Of a stretch of 64,000 nucleotides of DNA, positions 53,993-64,000 are shown piece by piece. The notes under the pieces were generated by a model. It saw only the letters and a list, made by a program, of their open reading frames with translations, searched no databases and was not told the DNA's origin. Position 1 is the first letter of the stretch, and the number at the start of each line of letters is the position of its first letter. The stretch is from Lachnospiraceae bacterium (GTDB lineage: Bacteria > Bacillota_A > Clostridia > Lachnospirales > Lachnospiraceae): contig JAFQCI010000146.1 in NCBI GenBank assembly GCA_017416505.1, positions 11,055 through 75,054 of the forward strand. Reading direction: 5' to 3'. Position numbers and translations under genes: made by a program.

Positions 53993-55681
53993 TTAAAACA
54001 AAAGCACTTCAAATACCTGATATAAATCCAGAAAACCCCATCCAAATAACTGACTTGGTAATTCAACATTTTCCGGTTTTCTGGCTCCCCTTATAAAATC
54101 TGCCCTTACCCGGTTTGCAGTAATATAGGTAACATTTCCTTCCACTATCGCCCATTGTAAAAACAACGCCACTGCTCCAGCTGTTATGGCTGCTGCTGCA
54201 CTGGTTCCCGACCGCATAACCACATCACCATTCCTATTAATACCACTAATATCTACCGCCGGGGCTGCAAAATCCGGTTTGATTCTTTCATCCAAGGTAA
54301 ATCCTCTGCTGCTTCGTAAATAGAAACTGTCATTTTCATGGTTATAGCCACTAACCACAATTGCATCCTTATTACTTCCAGGGTCGGTTAAAGTAACATC
54401 AGGATTTGGTCTCAAAAAATAGGTATCTCCGGATAAGAATTGTGTAATAGGCAGCCATATATTAAACTCACTTGATGTATTATATTGACTTTCTACTTCT
54501 ATCATCCAAATTCCCGGCGTCGGATTTTGAAATCGGATTAATATTACCGGTCTTTCTGTTGCAGCTCCTATAATACTATAGTCAATATTTACTACCGTAT
54601 TTTCCAATGCATACCGGACAATATCACCAGATATAGCATTTAATGCGAAAGGTCCATCCTGTTTCCCCAAAGGACTTGTAATAGTGACCTGATAGATTCC
54701 ATAAGGTTCTCCCCAAAGCTCCATGGAAAATCCTGTTTCCTCTTCTCCTACATTGATTTCCACTTTACCTGTAACCTCATCGTTTGCATTTCCTTGATAA
54801 TGGTGTCGGGCTGCTCCCTCATTTCCGGCTGCTACTACTACCACATTAGATAATTGATTGCTAAGACTTGAGATATAATCATTTAAAGGACCTGTTCCAT
54901 CATGGGGACCACTGCTGCTGCCCAGACCTAACAAATACACTACCGGACGCTGCAATTTTATGGCAATTTCATTAATATACTTCATGGCCAGAATAATATC
55001 ATTTTCCTGATACGCTTTTGCTGTTTCATTGATGTGGAAAAACTTCTTTAAATGTGGTTTTGCTTCTTTTAATTTTACCACTACCAGATTACTAAGAGGG
55101 GCTGCTCCTTGAAAATTTGGTGCATTTCCCGCCGCAACCGATGCCAGATAAGTACCATGCCCATCTTCATCTCTGGATGGTACATATTCATAGGGATTTT
55201 CCCTTTCTAGCGCCCGGTTAATCTGTTTCTGGGAATACTCACTTCCATATCCAAAGGATTCCGGTGCCGTTCCAGAAACATCTGCCTGATCCCAGATGGA
55301 TAAAATCCGGGTAGTATTATCTGCATTTTTAAAACAATCTAAAGTATACTCAATTCCAGTATCAATGCACCCGATTATGGTTCCCTGCCCCCGCAGTCCC
55401 AATGCCACCTGATTCTGCACCTGGGTAATACCGCTGGTATTAAGTTCCTCCGCCTGCATAAGTCCATATAATTTCGGAAGAATGTGATAGCTGTCTTTCG
55501 TGGCGGAAAATTCCACTCCTTCCTGTCTTTTGGAGTAAATGACGGAATACCTTGCATTAATGGGAATCACACATAAATCTGGGTACATTTCTAACACATT
55601 TTGAATTTGCCCACTGGATAAGAAAAGAAAATCATTATAATCATTAGATAAAATAATATCATTATTACAATTTTTAGGCAT
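53993..55681 (-). CDS. S8 family serine peptidase (Csp-like subtilase)
   Basis: 562 aa. Subtilisin triad: Asp in IIGCIDTGIEY, His in DEDGHGTYLASVAAG and Ser in RSGTSAAAAITAGAVALF; the oxyanion Asn lies in VVAAGNEGA. A large beta insert (about 295-430) between His/Asn and Ser parts is the mark of Csp-type peptidases that process germination hydrolases in clostridia. No signal peptide is seen and the N-terminal pro-like part is short. It may act in spore germination or another role; no sporulation neighbour supports this. Confidence 0.87.
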   Translation of the reverse strand: MPKNCNNDIILSNDYNDFLFLSSGQIQNVLEMYPDLCVIPINARYSVIYSKRQEGVEFSATKDSYHILPKLYGLMQAEELNTSGITQVQNQVALGLRGQGTIIGCIDTGIEYTLDCFKNADNTTRILSIWDQADVSGTAPESFGYGSEYSQKQINRALERENPYEYVPSRDEDGHGTYLASVAAGNAPNFQGAAPLSNLVVVKLKEAKPHLKKFFHINETAKAYQENDIILAMKYINEIAIKLQRPVVYLLGLGSSSGPHDGTGPLNDYISSLSNQLSNVVVVAAGNEGAARHHYQGNANDEVTGKVEINVGEEETGFSMELWGEPYGIYQVTITSPLGKQDGPFALNAISGDIVRYALENTVVNIDYSIIGAATERPVILIRFQNPTPGIWMIEVESQYNTSSEFNIWLPITQFLSGDTYFLRPNPDVTLTDPGSNKDAIVVSGYNHENDSFYLRSSRGFTLDERIKPDFAAPAVDISGINRNGDVVMRSGTSAAAAITAGAVALFLQWAIVEGNVTYITANRVRADFIRGARKPENVELPSQLFGWGFLDLYQVFEVLLF

Positions 55682-55751
55682 TTTCTTTTATCTTATTCAT
55701 TTCTTTTGAAAAAGTGAAAGTCTTTCCATATCTTCCGGAGAACCTTCAGTA

Positions 55752-57302
55752 TTAATTATCATCTTCATGTTTTAATAACTTGCTCATTTCATCTACCATT
55801 TCATTAATGATACCAGCCTGATTCGCAACCTCTGTGGTATCGTTTGCATTATTTTCTGCCATAGAATTAATAGCAGCGAACTGTTGATTTTCATTTCTGA
55901 TGCTCTCGGCAATTTCCTGATTAATAGATACTGTCTTTTTAATCACTTCTGCCTGTTTATCATGAGCCTCACCCATGGTATTGATGGCACTGACAGAAAC
56001 ATTCAGTAACTCTGTCATATCCTGCATACTTTTAAATACATTGGCAAAATATTCATTCTGAGTACCTAATTTTGATGAATTTTCTTCAATCTGCACGGTC
56101 ATCTTCTTAACATTATTTTGTACTCTCTCAATAACGGATTCCACTTCTTTTAATGATTCCTGGGTGCTGTTTGCAAGATTACCAACTTCTGTAGCAACCA
56201 CTGCAAAGCCTTTTCCGGCTTCACCTGCTCTTGCTGCTTCGATGGAGGCATTTAATGCTAATAAATTCGTAGAAGTTGAAATATCACTAATTAGTTTTAA
56301 CGTAACGCCAATTTCTTCCACTGCATCTGCCAATGTTTTCGCCATATCTGTGGTAGCTTTCATAGATTCTGATACTTCCCCATTTATGGTATGTAAATCA
56401 TTTAACAACCTTTCATTTTCTGTTGATTTATCAAGTAAATCTTTAGAAGCTGCCTCTACCTTTTCTACATTATCCGCAACTACGCTTTCCCACTCACTTA
56501 ATTCACTCAGATTCGCCATACTCTCATCCGTTCTTGAACTAAGAATATCACTACTTTCCGCTAACTGCTGACTTGTGGCAGCCAGTTCCTCGGCTGAGGC
56601 ACTTTCATTTTCTGAAATTTGTGAAAGGGAAAATCCAGCTTCCCGTAAACGGTCAGACAATAATTGTACGGAAGCCAAAACACTCATAACATGCTCATTG
56701 TTCTTTTCTAATTCATCTTTTTTCGCATTTACTAAGAAATGAGCCACGAAAAATACGAAAATAATTAAGCCTGCTAAGGATAAAACAAGTGCTACCAGAC
56801 ACATTAAAATATCTGTAAGAAACAGGTCATCTTTTACTGGCAAAAGGTCTGTACCATGGATGAACCATCCTATAAACAAAGAAATCATACAGGCTAAACC
56901 ACTGATTAATACCAACTTAATATCCAGGAAAAATGCCATTAAAATCAAGAAAAAGAATAAAAATCCCCAAAACGTTCTTGTTGGCAGCATATGTAAAAGA
57001 TAATTCCATTGAATTATCAAAACGACAGCCGAAAATATCTTACCAATCTTAAGCCTGCCATCCTTTAAATAACCATTTTCGTCAAAGGATGTTTTTACTA
57101 TAACCATAGCAATGATAAAAAATGTGATGTCCATGACACCTAACATAATGGTTGCTATCCAAGGCACTGTTGGATATAGTCCAAATAACTTCTCTGTGTT
57201 AAACATAACCGTTGCACACATACAGGCACTTACCAATATAATAAGTCCCCATTTAAATACTGTAGATAAATACACCTCTACTGCTGTTTTTTTCTTACCC
57301 AT
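55752..57302 (-). CDS. Methyl-accepting chemotaxis protein with multi-span membrane sensor
   Basis: 516 aa. The N-terminal 190 residues hold about six membrane segments with short loops, so no large outer ligand domain. The cytoplasmic part is a long coiled coil with the signalling tip [20 protein letters not shown] then [20 protein letters not shown]. The start at 57302 has AAGGAGG 7-9 nt upstream; the frame begins at 57323. It sends signals to CheA/CheW and fits a motile cell, as does the flagellin gene. Confidence 0.92.
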   Translation of the reverse strand: MGKKKTAVEVYLSTVFKWGLIILVSACMCATVMFNTEKLFGLYPTVPWIATIMLGVMDITFFIIAMVIVKTSFDENGYLKDGRLKIGKIFSAVVLIIQWNYLLHMLPTRTFWGFLFFFLILMAFFLDIKLVLISGLACMISLFIGWFIHGTDLLPVKDDLFLTDILMCLVALVLSLAGLIIFVFFVAHFLVNAKKDELEKNNEHVMSVLASVQLLSDRLREAGFSLSQISENESASAEELAATSQQLAESSDILSSRTDESMANLSELSEWESVVADNVEKVEAASKDLLDKSTENERLLNDLHTINGEVSESMKATTDMAKTLADAVEEIGVTLKLISDISTSTNLLALNASIEAARAGEAGKGFAVVATEVGNLANSTQESLKEVESVIERVQNNVKKMTVQIEENSSKLGTQNEYFANVFKSMQDMTELLNVSVSAINTMGEAHDKQAEVIKKTVSINQEIAESIRNENQQFAAINSMAENNANDTTEVANQAGIINEMVDEMSKLLKHEDDN

Positions 57303-57530
57303 AAATTCTTCCTCCTTAAACATATCTCATATATGTTATCATTTTATCCCCATCCGGCTCTCCTTGGGCAATGTATTTCATCTATCGGTCGATTTTTTTT
57401 ATTTAAAGGTCGTTTTTTGTATAAAAAGAACTAGACCAAATGTGGCGAACCGATTAAAATGTAAGTATTGAAAATGAAACCGAGATGATGAAGGTCTTGA
57501 ATCATTGAGGTTAAGGAAGGTAGAAATATT

Positions 57531-58737
57531 ATGAATATCATCAAAAAATACTGGAATGACGTTTATCTCTATATCTTATTATTAATTCCAGGAACCTGCT
57601 GCTGTGCAGGATTGTTTTATACTTGGGGAAACATTGCGGGCTGGTATGATTCATCCTGGCCACTGGTTATCTTATTTGATTTCACCCAGATTTTATATCT
57701 GTCGATTTCCTTTTATTTTATACATAAAAAAAGAAAATCACCTATTTCACCGAAAAAGATATTTCTAGGATAAAACTTTTTATTACCGTCGCTCTTTTCA
57801 TACAGTACAATTTTATTATTCATGTTTTTCCAGACTATAATTGCTGGAGTTGTACCTTCATTTTTATGGGTATTGTGGCTTTTTTATTTGATACAAAGCT
57901 TATGCTGACACACATCGTCAGCTATTTCATATTCCTTGTCATAGCACATATCCTTTATTGGGAACAATTAGTTCCTACAATACTGGGGGATACCGCTACA
58001 ATTTTAATATACCGTTTTATTGTGTATTTGATAACTTCTATTTCCTTTCTCTTTATTACCTACTTTGTAAATCGTTTTTTAATGCAGGAACAAGAGCAGG
58101 AAAAAGAAAATGTCCACCTGATGGAAAAGCAATTAGAATACTATCAAAACTGTGACCTAATGGATAAGGAACTACGTAAATTCCGTCATGATATAAAAGA
58201 GCATTTTATGGTAATGAACTACTTAACTGAAAACCAGAACTATGGGGAATTATCCGAATATTTTAAATCATTGGACAACTCCTTTTCCTTTCAGGAGAAA
58301 TTATATTTTTCAGGGAATCTGGTTATTGATTCCATCCTGAACCATAATATTCAAAATAAATGCAAGTCCCATGTAAAGTGGATTGTATTCGGAAAACTTC
58401 CTGAAATTCAGACCGTTTCCTCCATTGACCTTTGCACCTTGTTCAGTAATATGCTCTCCAATGCAATCAATGCAGCGAACATATGTACCCCCCCCTTGAA
58501 AATTCACAATTATCTGTGAGTTTTGATTATGGTTCAAAATACTTTTCCATCACCGTTACCAATTCCATTTCCATGGAAAATGCTGACTTACCGGGCGCAA
58601 AAAATACTCGTAGCCTGGACCGTAATCATGGTTATGGAATGCATAAGATGATAGCTATTTGCGAAAAATACAGTGGAGAATTTAAGCAGACCTGTTCGGA
58701 GGTCAAAATGATAACGACCGCCTATCTCCCATTATAA
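57531..58737 (+). pseudogene. GHKL sensor histidine kinase gene with two frameshifts (C8 run)
   Basis: ATG 57531 with AAGGAAGG upstream opens a five- or six-span membrane part (YLYILLLIPGTCCCAGLFY, LVILFDFTQILYLSISFYF). One base is missing near 57768, after PISPKKIF, so the frame stops; the next frame continues ITVALFIQYNFIIHVFPDY. The kinase core has LRKFRHDIKEHFMVMNYL (His site) and LFSNMLSNAINAA. At the C8 run near 58488-58495 the frame is lost again; nine Cs would restore PLENSQLSVSFDY to the end at 58737 with NHGYGMHKMI. It is paired with the LytTR regulator downstream (AgrC/AgrA type). Confidence 0.82.
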
Positions 58738-58813
58738 GTATATTTCTATGATTAAGGTGGCGAATTACCTTAAGTGAAAGAACCATTGAACGTGAAAAAG
58801 AAAGGAATACATC

Positions 58814-59536
58814 ATGATATATATCGCAATTTGTGACGATAAAAAAACTACCACAGACAATCTGGAGGAGTTATTACTAAGCTACTCTAAAGAAAAAGGA
58901 CTAGATGTAGAAATTCTATATTTTACCACTCCTTCTGCTCTTTATGAGCATATGAATCAAGAAACTGTGGATATTATTTTTATGGATTTGAATTTTGGAA
59001 CCGAAGAGGAAGATGGGATTTTATGGGCAACCAAAATCCACAGGCATTTCCCACAGGCTTTGGTATTGATTTTAACTGCACATGAATACCGTTATAAAGA
59101 AGGCTATATTGCAAAGGCATTTCGATTTATGACAAAGCCTTTTTACCATGATGAATTATACGAAAACTTAAACGCCTGTCTTGAAGAGTTAAATTTATAC
59201 AAAACGATTCTGCTCTTTCGACATGGAAACACACATAAAATTCCAACACAGGATGTTTTATATTTTGCAGCTCATTCCGGTGGCAGCGAATTAAAGACTC
59301 TTCATTCCTCTTATTTTTGTGAAGAAAGTCTGCTACAATGGGAAGAAAAAACGGCTCCCAATATCTTTTTCCGTTGCCATAAGAAATACCTTGTGAATTT
59401 AAATGCTGTGGAGCAGCTAAAAAATCACACCATTTTATTGAGAAACGGAGAAATTCTTCCTGTATCCAGAAGAAAATGGACTCTTTTAAAATCTGCCTTT
59501 ATTAAATTTGATATTACGATGAAGGGAAAGATTTAG
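58814..59536 (+). CDS. LytTR response regulator (AgrA/VirR type)
   Basis: 240 aa. Receiver: ICDDK acidic pair, phospho-Asp in IIFMDLNFG, Thr in LILTAHEY and Lys in MTKPFY; then a LytTR DNA-binding domain (IPTQDVLYFAAHSGG, FFRCHKKYLVNLNAVEQL, LPVSRRKWTLLKSAF). Follows the broken kinase on the same strand. No AgrB/AgrD peptide genes are near. If the kinase is off, this regulator has no cognate donor here. Confidence 0.9.
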   Translation: MIYIAICDDKKTTTDNLEELLLSYSKEKGLDVEILYFTTPSALYEHMNQETVDIIFMDLNFGTEEEDGILWATKIHRHFPQALVLILTAHEYRYKEGYIAKAFRFMTKPFYHDELYENLNACLEELNLYKTILLFRHGNTHKIPTQDVLYFAAHSGGSELKTLHSSYFCEESLLQWEEKTAPNIFFRCHKKYLVNLNAVEQLKNHTILLRNGEILPVSRRKWTLLKSAFIKFDITMKGKI

Positions 59537-59564
59537 ATGAAAAAAAGAATATTTTTTCAACAAG

Positions 59565-59614
59565 AACTCCTCCTGCATAGATTGGGATTATTCCAGTCTA
59601 CATTCGGAGGAGTT
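59565..59614. terminator. Bidirectional terminator between LytTR gene and ABC permease
   Basis: Outer stem AACTCCTCC/GGAGGAGTT with inner TAGATTGG/CCAGTCTA, between convergent genes. Confidence 0.7.
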
Positions 59615-59678
59615 TATTATGTTTTTCTATTTTTTTCTATTTCGACCTGTTTTGTACCATGTTAGAAATCAACCTTCT

Positions 59679-62141
59679 TTATTCTACTGCCTTTAAGGAT
59701 TCTGTCATGCAGATTTTTCCTATATGACGTTTCATAAAAAGATTTACGATAACTGCAAACAATGCGGTACAGATTAAGGATAACACATAACTTACTGGTG
59801 TTACCTGAAGGTCAAAGGAAAACGTATCAATGACTATCATACTCATCACAATCCTGTGGAACAATGTTCCAAGTGGCAAACCAATAAAACTTGCCAGAAT
59901 AGAAAGCACCAGATTTTCTCTTAATACATAACTTTCCGTTTCCTTCGGGTAGAAGCCAAGCACCTGTACTGTAGCAATTTCTCTACTGCGTTCTGCCAGA
60001 TTGATGTTTGTTAAATTAAAGATGACGATAAATGCCAAAGCACCGGCAAACAACACAACCAGCCAGATAATATAGTCAAGACAGGATAATGCACTGTCGA
60101 CATTCTGCTTTGTAGTAGAAAGCTGAGATACGCTTTTAATTTCTTCCATATCCGTCAGTTTTTTTGCGATATCTTCTGTATTTTCCACAGTTCCTTCTGT
60201 ATCAATAAATGCTGTGTTTGCTTCCCATTCTCCAAATGCTTCTGTATAAGTTTCCGGAGATACTACTACAAAATTATAGATATAATTATCAAATATGCCA
60301 CTTACCGTAACGGTGCAGGTCTGCATATCCACATTTCGGATTTCGAAACTGTCTCCTACGGATAAGGATAGTTTTTCTGCTATTTTTTTATTGATGATTG
60401 CTTCTCCTTTTTCAGGAAGTGAAATCTGCTTTTCTTCATCGTAAAATCCCCAGAAATCTGAAACTCTGTCCGTTTCTGAAAAGCTCATCATACTAACAGA
60501 ATTCATGGTATCACTACCAAATAAGTCCACCCGATGCACAGAGCCGATAAGATAATCCTCCACTTCCGCAAGTTCACCAAATTTCTCAGAAACCGTATCT
60601 TCCATACCACTCTCAAAAGTGGCTTCTATATCGTAAGTTTGAATGGTTTCAAATTGAAGTGTCCCAATATCAATCATGGAATCTCTTACACCAAAGGCTG
60701 TTACAACAAGTCCTGCACAACAACTGATTCCTACCAGCATCATAATTAGTCTCCGCTTATAACGGAACATATTACGTATCGTAATCTTTTGTAAAAACGT
60801 CAGTCTGTTCCAAAATGGAGTAATTCTCTCTAATAAAATACGTTTTCCATTCTTTGCTGTTCTTGGTCGAATCAGCTTTGCCGGAACTCTTCCAAGTTCT
60901 TTTCGGCAGGAGAAAAAGGTACTTCCAAGAATTCCTGCCAGGGATACTACTAAAGTAAGTATTGCTAATTCAGGACTAAACAGATAGGAAAGTGGTGCAA
61001 AATCATAAAGTGCATTGTAGGCAAACCAGAAAATCAATGGCAGTCCCCAGGTACATACGAAAAATCCAATTCCCCAGCCAAGTACTGTGGCACTTCCTGC
61101 ATAAAGAAGATATTTCGCCATGATTTTCATATCACTATATCCCAAAGCCTTTAGCACACCGATTTGTGTCCGTTCCTCGTCTACCATTCTTGTCATGGTA
61201 GTCATACACACAAGCATGGCAATCAGAATAAAGAAAACAGGAAAAATATTGGCAACACCACTGACAATGGAAGTATCATTTTCAAAACTAACATATCCCG
61301 CATTTTCTTCCCTTGTCAGTACATAGGTTTCCGGCTGACTGATTCCCATCTGTTCAGCAAGTTCAGCGGTTAAACCCTGACTGGAAAGCAAACTATCATA
61401 CCGCTTTAAAGCTAGTTCCTTGCAAAGTTTTGTTATCTTCTCTTCTTTATTTTCTATCAATTCCTCATATTCATCACTGTAAATCGAAGCAGTTTCTTTT
61501 AAAGTAATATCAATTTCCGTAAAATACTCTCCGGTAAAATTTTCTTTAGGCAAGTAAAGAAAAGCATAAATTGCCCCACTTCCAATGCTGGTACTTCCCC
61601 GGTCAAGACCCATATATAACGGAGAGTCCACCAGTCCTACAATGGTATATTCTTTATAAGCTATCTGTCCTTTTATAGATTCTTCATTGTCATCTGCCAG
61701 ACGGATTACCTTGCCAATGTCTTCTTCCTGGAATTTTTTATCATCTGCCAGGCACTCTGTATCTGAACTTGGCATTCGTCCCGCAGTTAAGGAAGGCAGA
61801 TTGATTTCTTCCGGCATGGAAAAAAGCTTAAAAGGCTGGCTTTCTCCCTCATATTCCATCAAAGCATCTACTGTCTTTATTCCTTCTACAGATTTTACTT
61901 CGGATAGCTCATAAAAACTTTTTATGTCTTCTTCTGTAAATCCAAGTGTAGAGAACAAACGAAAATCATAAAAATTTTGTTCTTCCAAAAATTTATCGGC
62001 AGTATTTACCATGGCATCCTTTGTTATCTTAAGACCTGAGAAAAAGCCTGCACTTAATGCTACAATCATAAGCAGTGCCATATACCGTCCGAAAAAGGTG
62101 CGTATACTACGCCAGGTCATCTTAAAAATTGAAGTTTTCAT
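59679..62141 (-). CDS. FtsX-like ABC transporter permease
   Basis: 820 aa. An N-terminal span, a large outer loop, three spans (about 300-415), a span near 470, a second outer loop and three last spans: the duplicated FtsX form. Hallmark segments are VDEERTQIGVLKALGYSDMK and RSREIATVQVLGFYPKE. The start at 62141 is 5 bp after the ATPase stop; a GTG at 62153 overlaps that gene. Unlike the 31.9 kb relative it has no two-component genes beside it. Substrate unknown. Confidence 0.88.
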   Translation of the reverse strand: MKTSIFKMTWRSIRTFFGRYMALLMIVALSAGFFSGLKITKDAMVNTADKFLEEQNFYDFRLFSTLGFTEEDIKSFYELSEVKSVEGIKTVDALMEYEGESQPFKLFSMPEEINLPSLTAGRMPSSDTECLADDKKFQEEDIGKVIRLADDNEESIKGQIAYKEYTIVGLVDSPLYMGLDRGSTSIGSGAIYAFLYLPKENFTGEYFTEIDITLKETASIYSDEYEELIENKEEKITKLCKELALKRYDSLLSSQGLTAELAEQMGISQPETYVLTREENAGYVSFENDTSIVSGVANIFPVFFILIAMLVCMTTMTRMVDEERTQIGVLKALGYSDMKIMAKYLLYAGSATVLGWGIGFFVCTWGLPLIFWFAYNALYDFAPLSYLFSPELAILTLVVSLAGILGSTFFSCRKELGRVPAKLIRPRTAKNGKRILLERITPFWNRLTFLQKITIRNMFRYKRRLIMMLVGISCCAGLVVTAFGVRDSMIDIGTLQFETIQTYDIEATFESGMEDTVSEKFGELAEVEDYLIGSVHRVDLFGSDTMNSVSMMSFSETDRVSDFWGFYDEEKQISLPEKGEAIINKKIAEKLSLSVGDSFEIRNVDMQTCTVTVSGIFDNYIYNFVVVSPETYTEAFGEWEANTAFIDTEGTVENTEDIAKKLTDMEEIKSVSQLSTTKQNVDSALSCLDYIIWLVVLFAGALAFIVIFNLTNINLAERSREIATVQVLGFYPKETESYVLRENLVLSILASFIGLPLGTLFHRIVMSMIVIDTFSFDLQVTPVSYVLSLICTALFAVIVNLFMKRHIGKICMTESLKAVE

Positions 62142-62146
62142 CCTTA

Positions 62147-62854
62147 TCACCACTCAATCTCGTCAATCGCTGTGACGTTTTGATTTAATTCATTGGATTG
62201 AATTTTTCCGCTTTTGATTTTGATAATGCGGTCTGCCATAGGTGCAATTGCCTGATTATGGGTAATAATAATGACTGTGGTATTTTTTTCCCGGCTAAGG
62301 TCATAAAGAAGTTTTAAAACTGCTTTTCCTGTCACATAGTCCAATGCCCCTGTAGGTTCATCGCATAACAGCAGTCGTGGATTTTTCGCTAATGCTCTGG
62401 CAATTGCCACACGTTGCTGTTCCCCACCAGAAAGCTGGGCAGGAAAGTTATTGGCTCTTTCTGTAAGTCCTACCATGTCAAGGGCTTCCTTTGCCGGAAT
62501 CGGATTTTTGCATAGCTGAGCAGCAATTTCTACATTTTCCAATGCAGTCAGATTTGGAATTAAATTATAGAACTGAAACACAAATCCCACATCATGACGG
62601 CGGTATTCAATCAACTCCCGTTTTCCAAGGGATGATATGTCTTTTCCGTCAAACTGAATGGTTCCGCTTGTAATGGTATCCATGCCTCCAAGCAAGTTTA
62701 AAAGAGTGGTCTTTCCTGCTCCGGAAGAGCCAAGTAAAATACAAAATTCTCCCTGCTTTATGTCAAAGCTCACGCCGGAAAGAGCATTAATTTGTGCATT
62801 TCCACTGCCATAACTCTTTGTAACATTTTGAAATTTAATGTATTGTTCTGACAT
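62147..62854 (-). CDS. ABC transporter ATP-binding protein (MacB/LolD type)
   Basis: 235 aa. Walker [11 protein letters not shown]-loop FQFYNLIP, signature [17 protein letters not shown], Walker [13 protein letters not shown] and H-loop ITHNQ. AGGAG lies 6 nt before ATG. Partner of the FtsX-like permease that follows. Confidence 0.93.
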   Translation of the reverse strand: MSEQYIKFQNVTKSYGSGNAQINALSGVSFDIKQGEFCILLGSSGAGKTTLLNLLGGMDTITSGTIQFDGKDISSLGKRELIEYRRHDVGFVFQFYNLIPNLTALENVEIAAQLCKNPIPAKEALDMVGLTERANNFPAQLSGGEQQRVAIARALAKNPRLLLCDEPTGALDYVTGKAVLKLLYDLSREKNTTVIIITHNQAIAPMADRIIKIKSGKIQSNELNQNVTAIDEIEW

Positions 62855-63022
62855 TCTTTTCTCCTATCGCGCAAATTCATTGTTTCAATTCATTTTAACC
62901 CAGATTTATTGCAGAAACAACATAAAACATGAATTTTCCAAACATTGATAATACCGGAATTAAAAGGTCATTTTCACACTCTCCTAATTTATGGGCTATT
63001 TTCTATGAATAATGACCGTAAA

Positions 63023-63829
63023 TTATTGTTCATGCGTGGACAACGACCACTCCATCATAGTCCTTGCTTTCTCTCCTATCTGCACTGTATTGTTTTTCTC
63101 CACAAATTCTTTATCTAATACTGCGATAAAATCCAAATATACTACTGTTTTCTTAAATGGTGCCTGTTTCATGATTTTCTCTGTATTTTTTATGGTGGCA
63201 ATTACAATGGGACAATTGGCTTTCTTGGCAATTTTAAAAGCTCCATTCATAAAGGGTAACATCTCTTTTCCTGTATTTCTGGTTCCCTCCGGATAAATGC
63301 CAATGGAGGCCTTATCACTCTTAATAAAACTGCTTGCTTTTAGTATGGTTTTGGCACTTTCTTTGATGTCTTCCCTGTTGAGGCATAAGCAAAAACATCT
63401 GTGCATTAATCGGGAAATAATCGGTATTTTATAAACTTCTTTCTTTGCTACAAACCCCATATTATATTTTCTAAGTACTCCCATAGTCAACAAAGGGTCC
63501 ATGGCTGCTTTATGATTGCATACCAGTAAAAATTTTTCCTGTGGTAATATTTCCATTCCAGAAACGCATAACTTAATTCTTAATAACTGTGTTAGGGACT
63601 CGATAACACCATTGGCGTAACAACGATACAGTCTGCTGGGTTTCTCATAATCCTTGTTCATACACACAAATCTGGTACAAATAAAACAACTTAATACCCA
63701 CAGCAATAATAAAGCTATGGCTATCACCAAAAAAACAACAGGGAGCAGAACTACGTTTTCATACATTCCTGCACAATAACCTACTACGGATAACACTCCT
63801 GATAGTAACACGATGATTTTCAATAACAT
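63023..63829 (-). CDS. 1-acyl-sn-glycerol-3-phosphate acyltransferase (PlsC type)
   Basis: 268 aa. Two N-terminal membrane segments, then the acyltransferase motifs: CNHKAAMDPL (HX4D), a CLNREDIK-like block, and YPEGTRNTGKEM, with IVIATIKNTE. Adds the second acyl chain in phosphatidic acid synthesis, at the membrane. The C-terminal tail meets a degenerate piece that resembles the palindromic element (63020-63040). Confidence 0.87.
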   Translation of the reverse strand: MLLKIIVLLSGVLSVVGYCAGMYENVVLLPVVFLVIAIALLLLWVLSCFICTRFVCMNKDYEKPSRLYRCYANGVIESLTQLLRIKLCVSGMEILPQEKFLLVCNHKAAMDPLLTMGVLRKYNMGFVAKKEVYKIPIISRLMHRCFCLCLNREDIKESAKTILKASSFIKSDKASIGIYPEGTRNTGKEMLPFMNGAFKIAKKANCPIVIATIKNTEKIMKQAPFKKTVVYLDFIAVLDKEFVEKNNTVQIGEKARTMMEWSLSTHEQ

Positions 63830-63861
63830 ATTAATCTCCTCTTCTTACACTTTAATTGCAT

Positions 63862-64000
63862 GTTACTGTTCACTCGTACCTCGTAAACAGTAACAATTCG
63901 CAGGCTCATTTAGAGTTTTGCTTCGCAAAAGGAGCCTGCGAACTCCTGAATCACGTTCTTACGCACCAAAACAGCAAGTGTTTTGGTGCTGTCTGTACAG
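63862..64000. mobile_element. Second long miniature element, cut by window edge
   Basis: Begins with GTTACTGTTCACTCG and a 33-bp palindrome, then GAGCCTGCGAA-type and CACCAAAACA-type hairpins in reverse order to the 47759 element, and ends with GCTGTCTGTACAG at the edge, where four more bases would finish the terminal repeat. Nearly the same sequence as 47759-47901, opposite orientation. Confidence 0.85.

Noticed and set aside
63015..63040. Another palindromic mobile element
   Set aside because: Arms ATTGTTCA/TGGACAAC resemble the family but are too degenerate and lack flank repeats; they lie at the plsC-like gene end.

Overview
The window is low-GC, densely coded DNA that reads as a chromosome segment from an anaerobic Clostridia, most likely Lachnospiraceae. 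The evidence is the gene content: an NfnAB-type transhydrogenase pair, the GGGtGRT protein beside its iron-sulfur scaffold partner, DUF6106, DUF4250 and DUF5688 proteins, a flagellin, and strong AGGAGG ribosome sites. No rRNA, tRNA, CRISPR array, prophage or full-length insertion sequence was found.

Layout: 1-9.0 kb holds the edge of a methionine synthase gene, a transglutaminase-like wall protein, an EndA-type nuclease, a three-gene ABC exporter, a flavodoxin-SCP2 fusion, a small membrane protein and aroB. 9.0-14.4 kb is an accessory patch: two holin-like type I toxin/antisense RNA loci, a decayed metallophosphatase, a structured RNA followed by a broken PBECR4-like RNase toxin gene, an orphan protein, a flagellin gene frameshifted in an A9 run, an XRE regulator and a MmcQ/YjbR protein. 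14.4-21 kb has a polysaccharide deacetylase, a 1043-aa hybrid histidine kinase and a TraX-7TM-PAS-GGDEF fusion. 21-30 kb is housekeeping (serS, a TepA/ClpP-like protease, purH, guaB, nfnBA). 30-35 kb is an ABC transporter with its own two-component system. 35-39.2 kb is a second accessory patch with a membrane protein, an HTH regulator, unknown genes and a zeta-like toxin with a candidate antitoxin. 39.3-45.8 kb has the GGGtGRT pair, an ApbE lipoprotein and a Zur-type regulator with a zinc ABC importer. 46-64 kb mixes an Fe-alcohol dehydrogenase, regulators, ung, a Csp-like subtilase, a chemotaxis receptor, a frameshifted GHKL kinase with a LytTR regulator, another FtsX-type ABC transporter and a PlsC acyltransferase.

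The most striking non-coding signal is a dispersed family of very short palindromes (26-33 bp, arms GTTACTGTTCAC/GTGAACAGTAAC) and a 143-bp relative. Several copies are flanked by exact 8-bp direct repeats that differ from site to site (TAACAATC, GATGTTAT, CATCTATC, AAGTTTTT). This looks like target-site duplication, so these would be mobile miniature elements, some no longer than their own terminal repeats. The second strong signal is the promoter-RNA-terminator-toxin arrangement at 9.92-10.53 kb, which resembles a type III toxin-antitoxin layout but with a PBECR4-like nuclease. The third is the pair of antisense-regulated holin-like peptides. Two genes whose products act at the cell surface or in signalling (flagellin, GHKL kinase) carry frameshifts in homopolymers (A9, C8), so phase variation or sequencing error must be separated.
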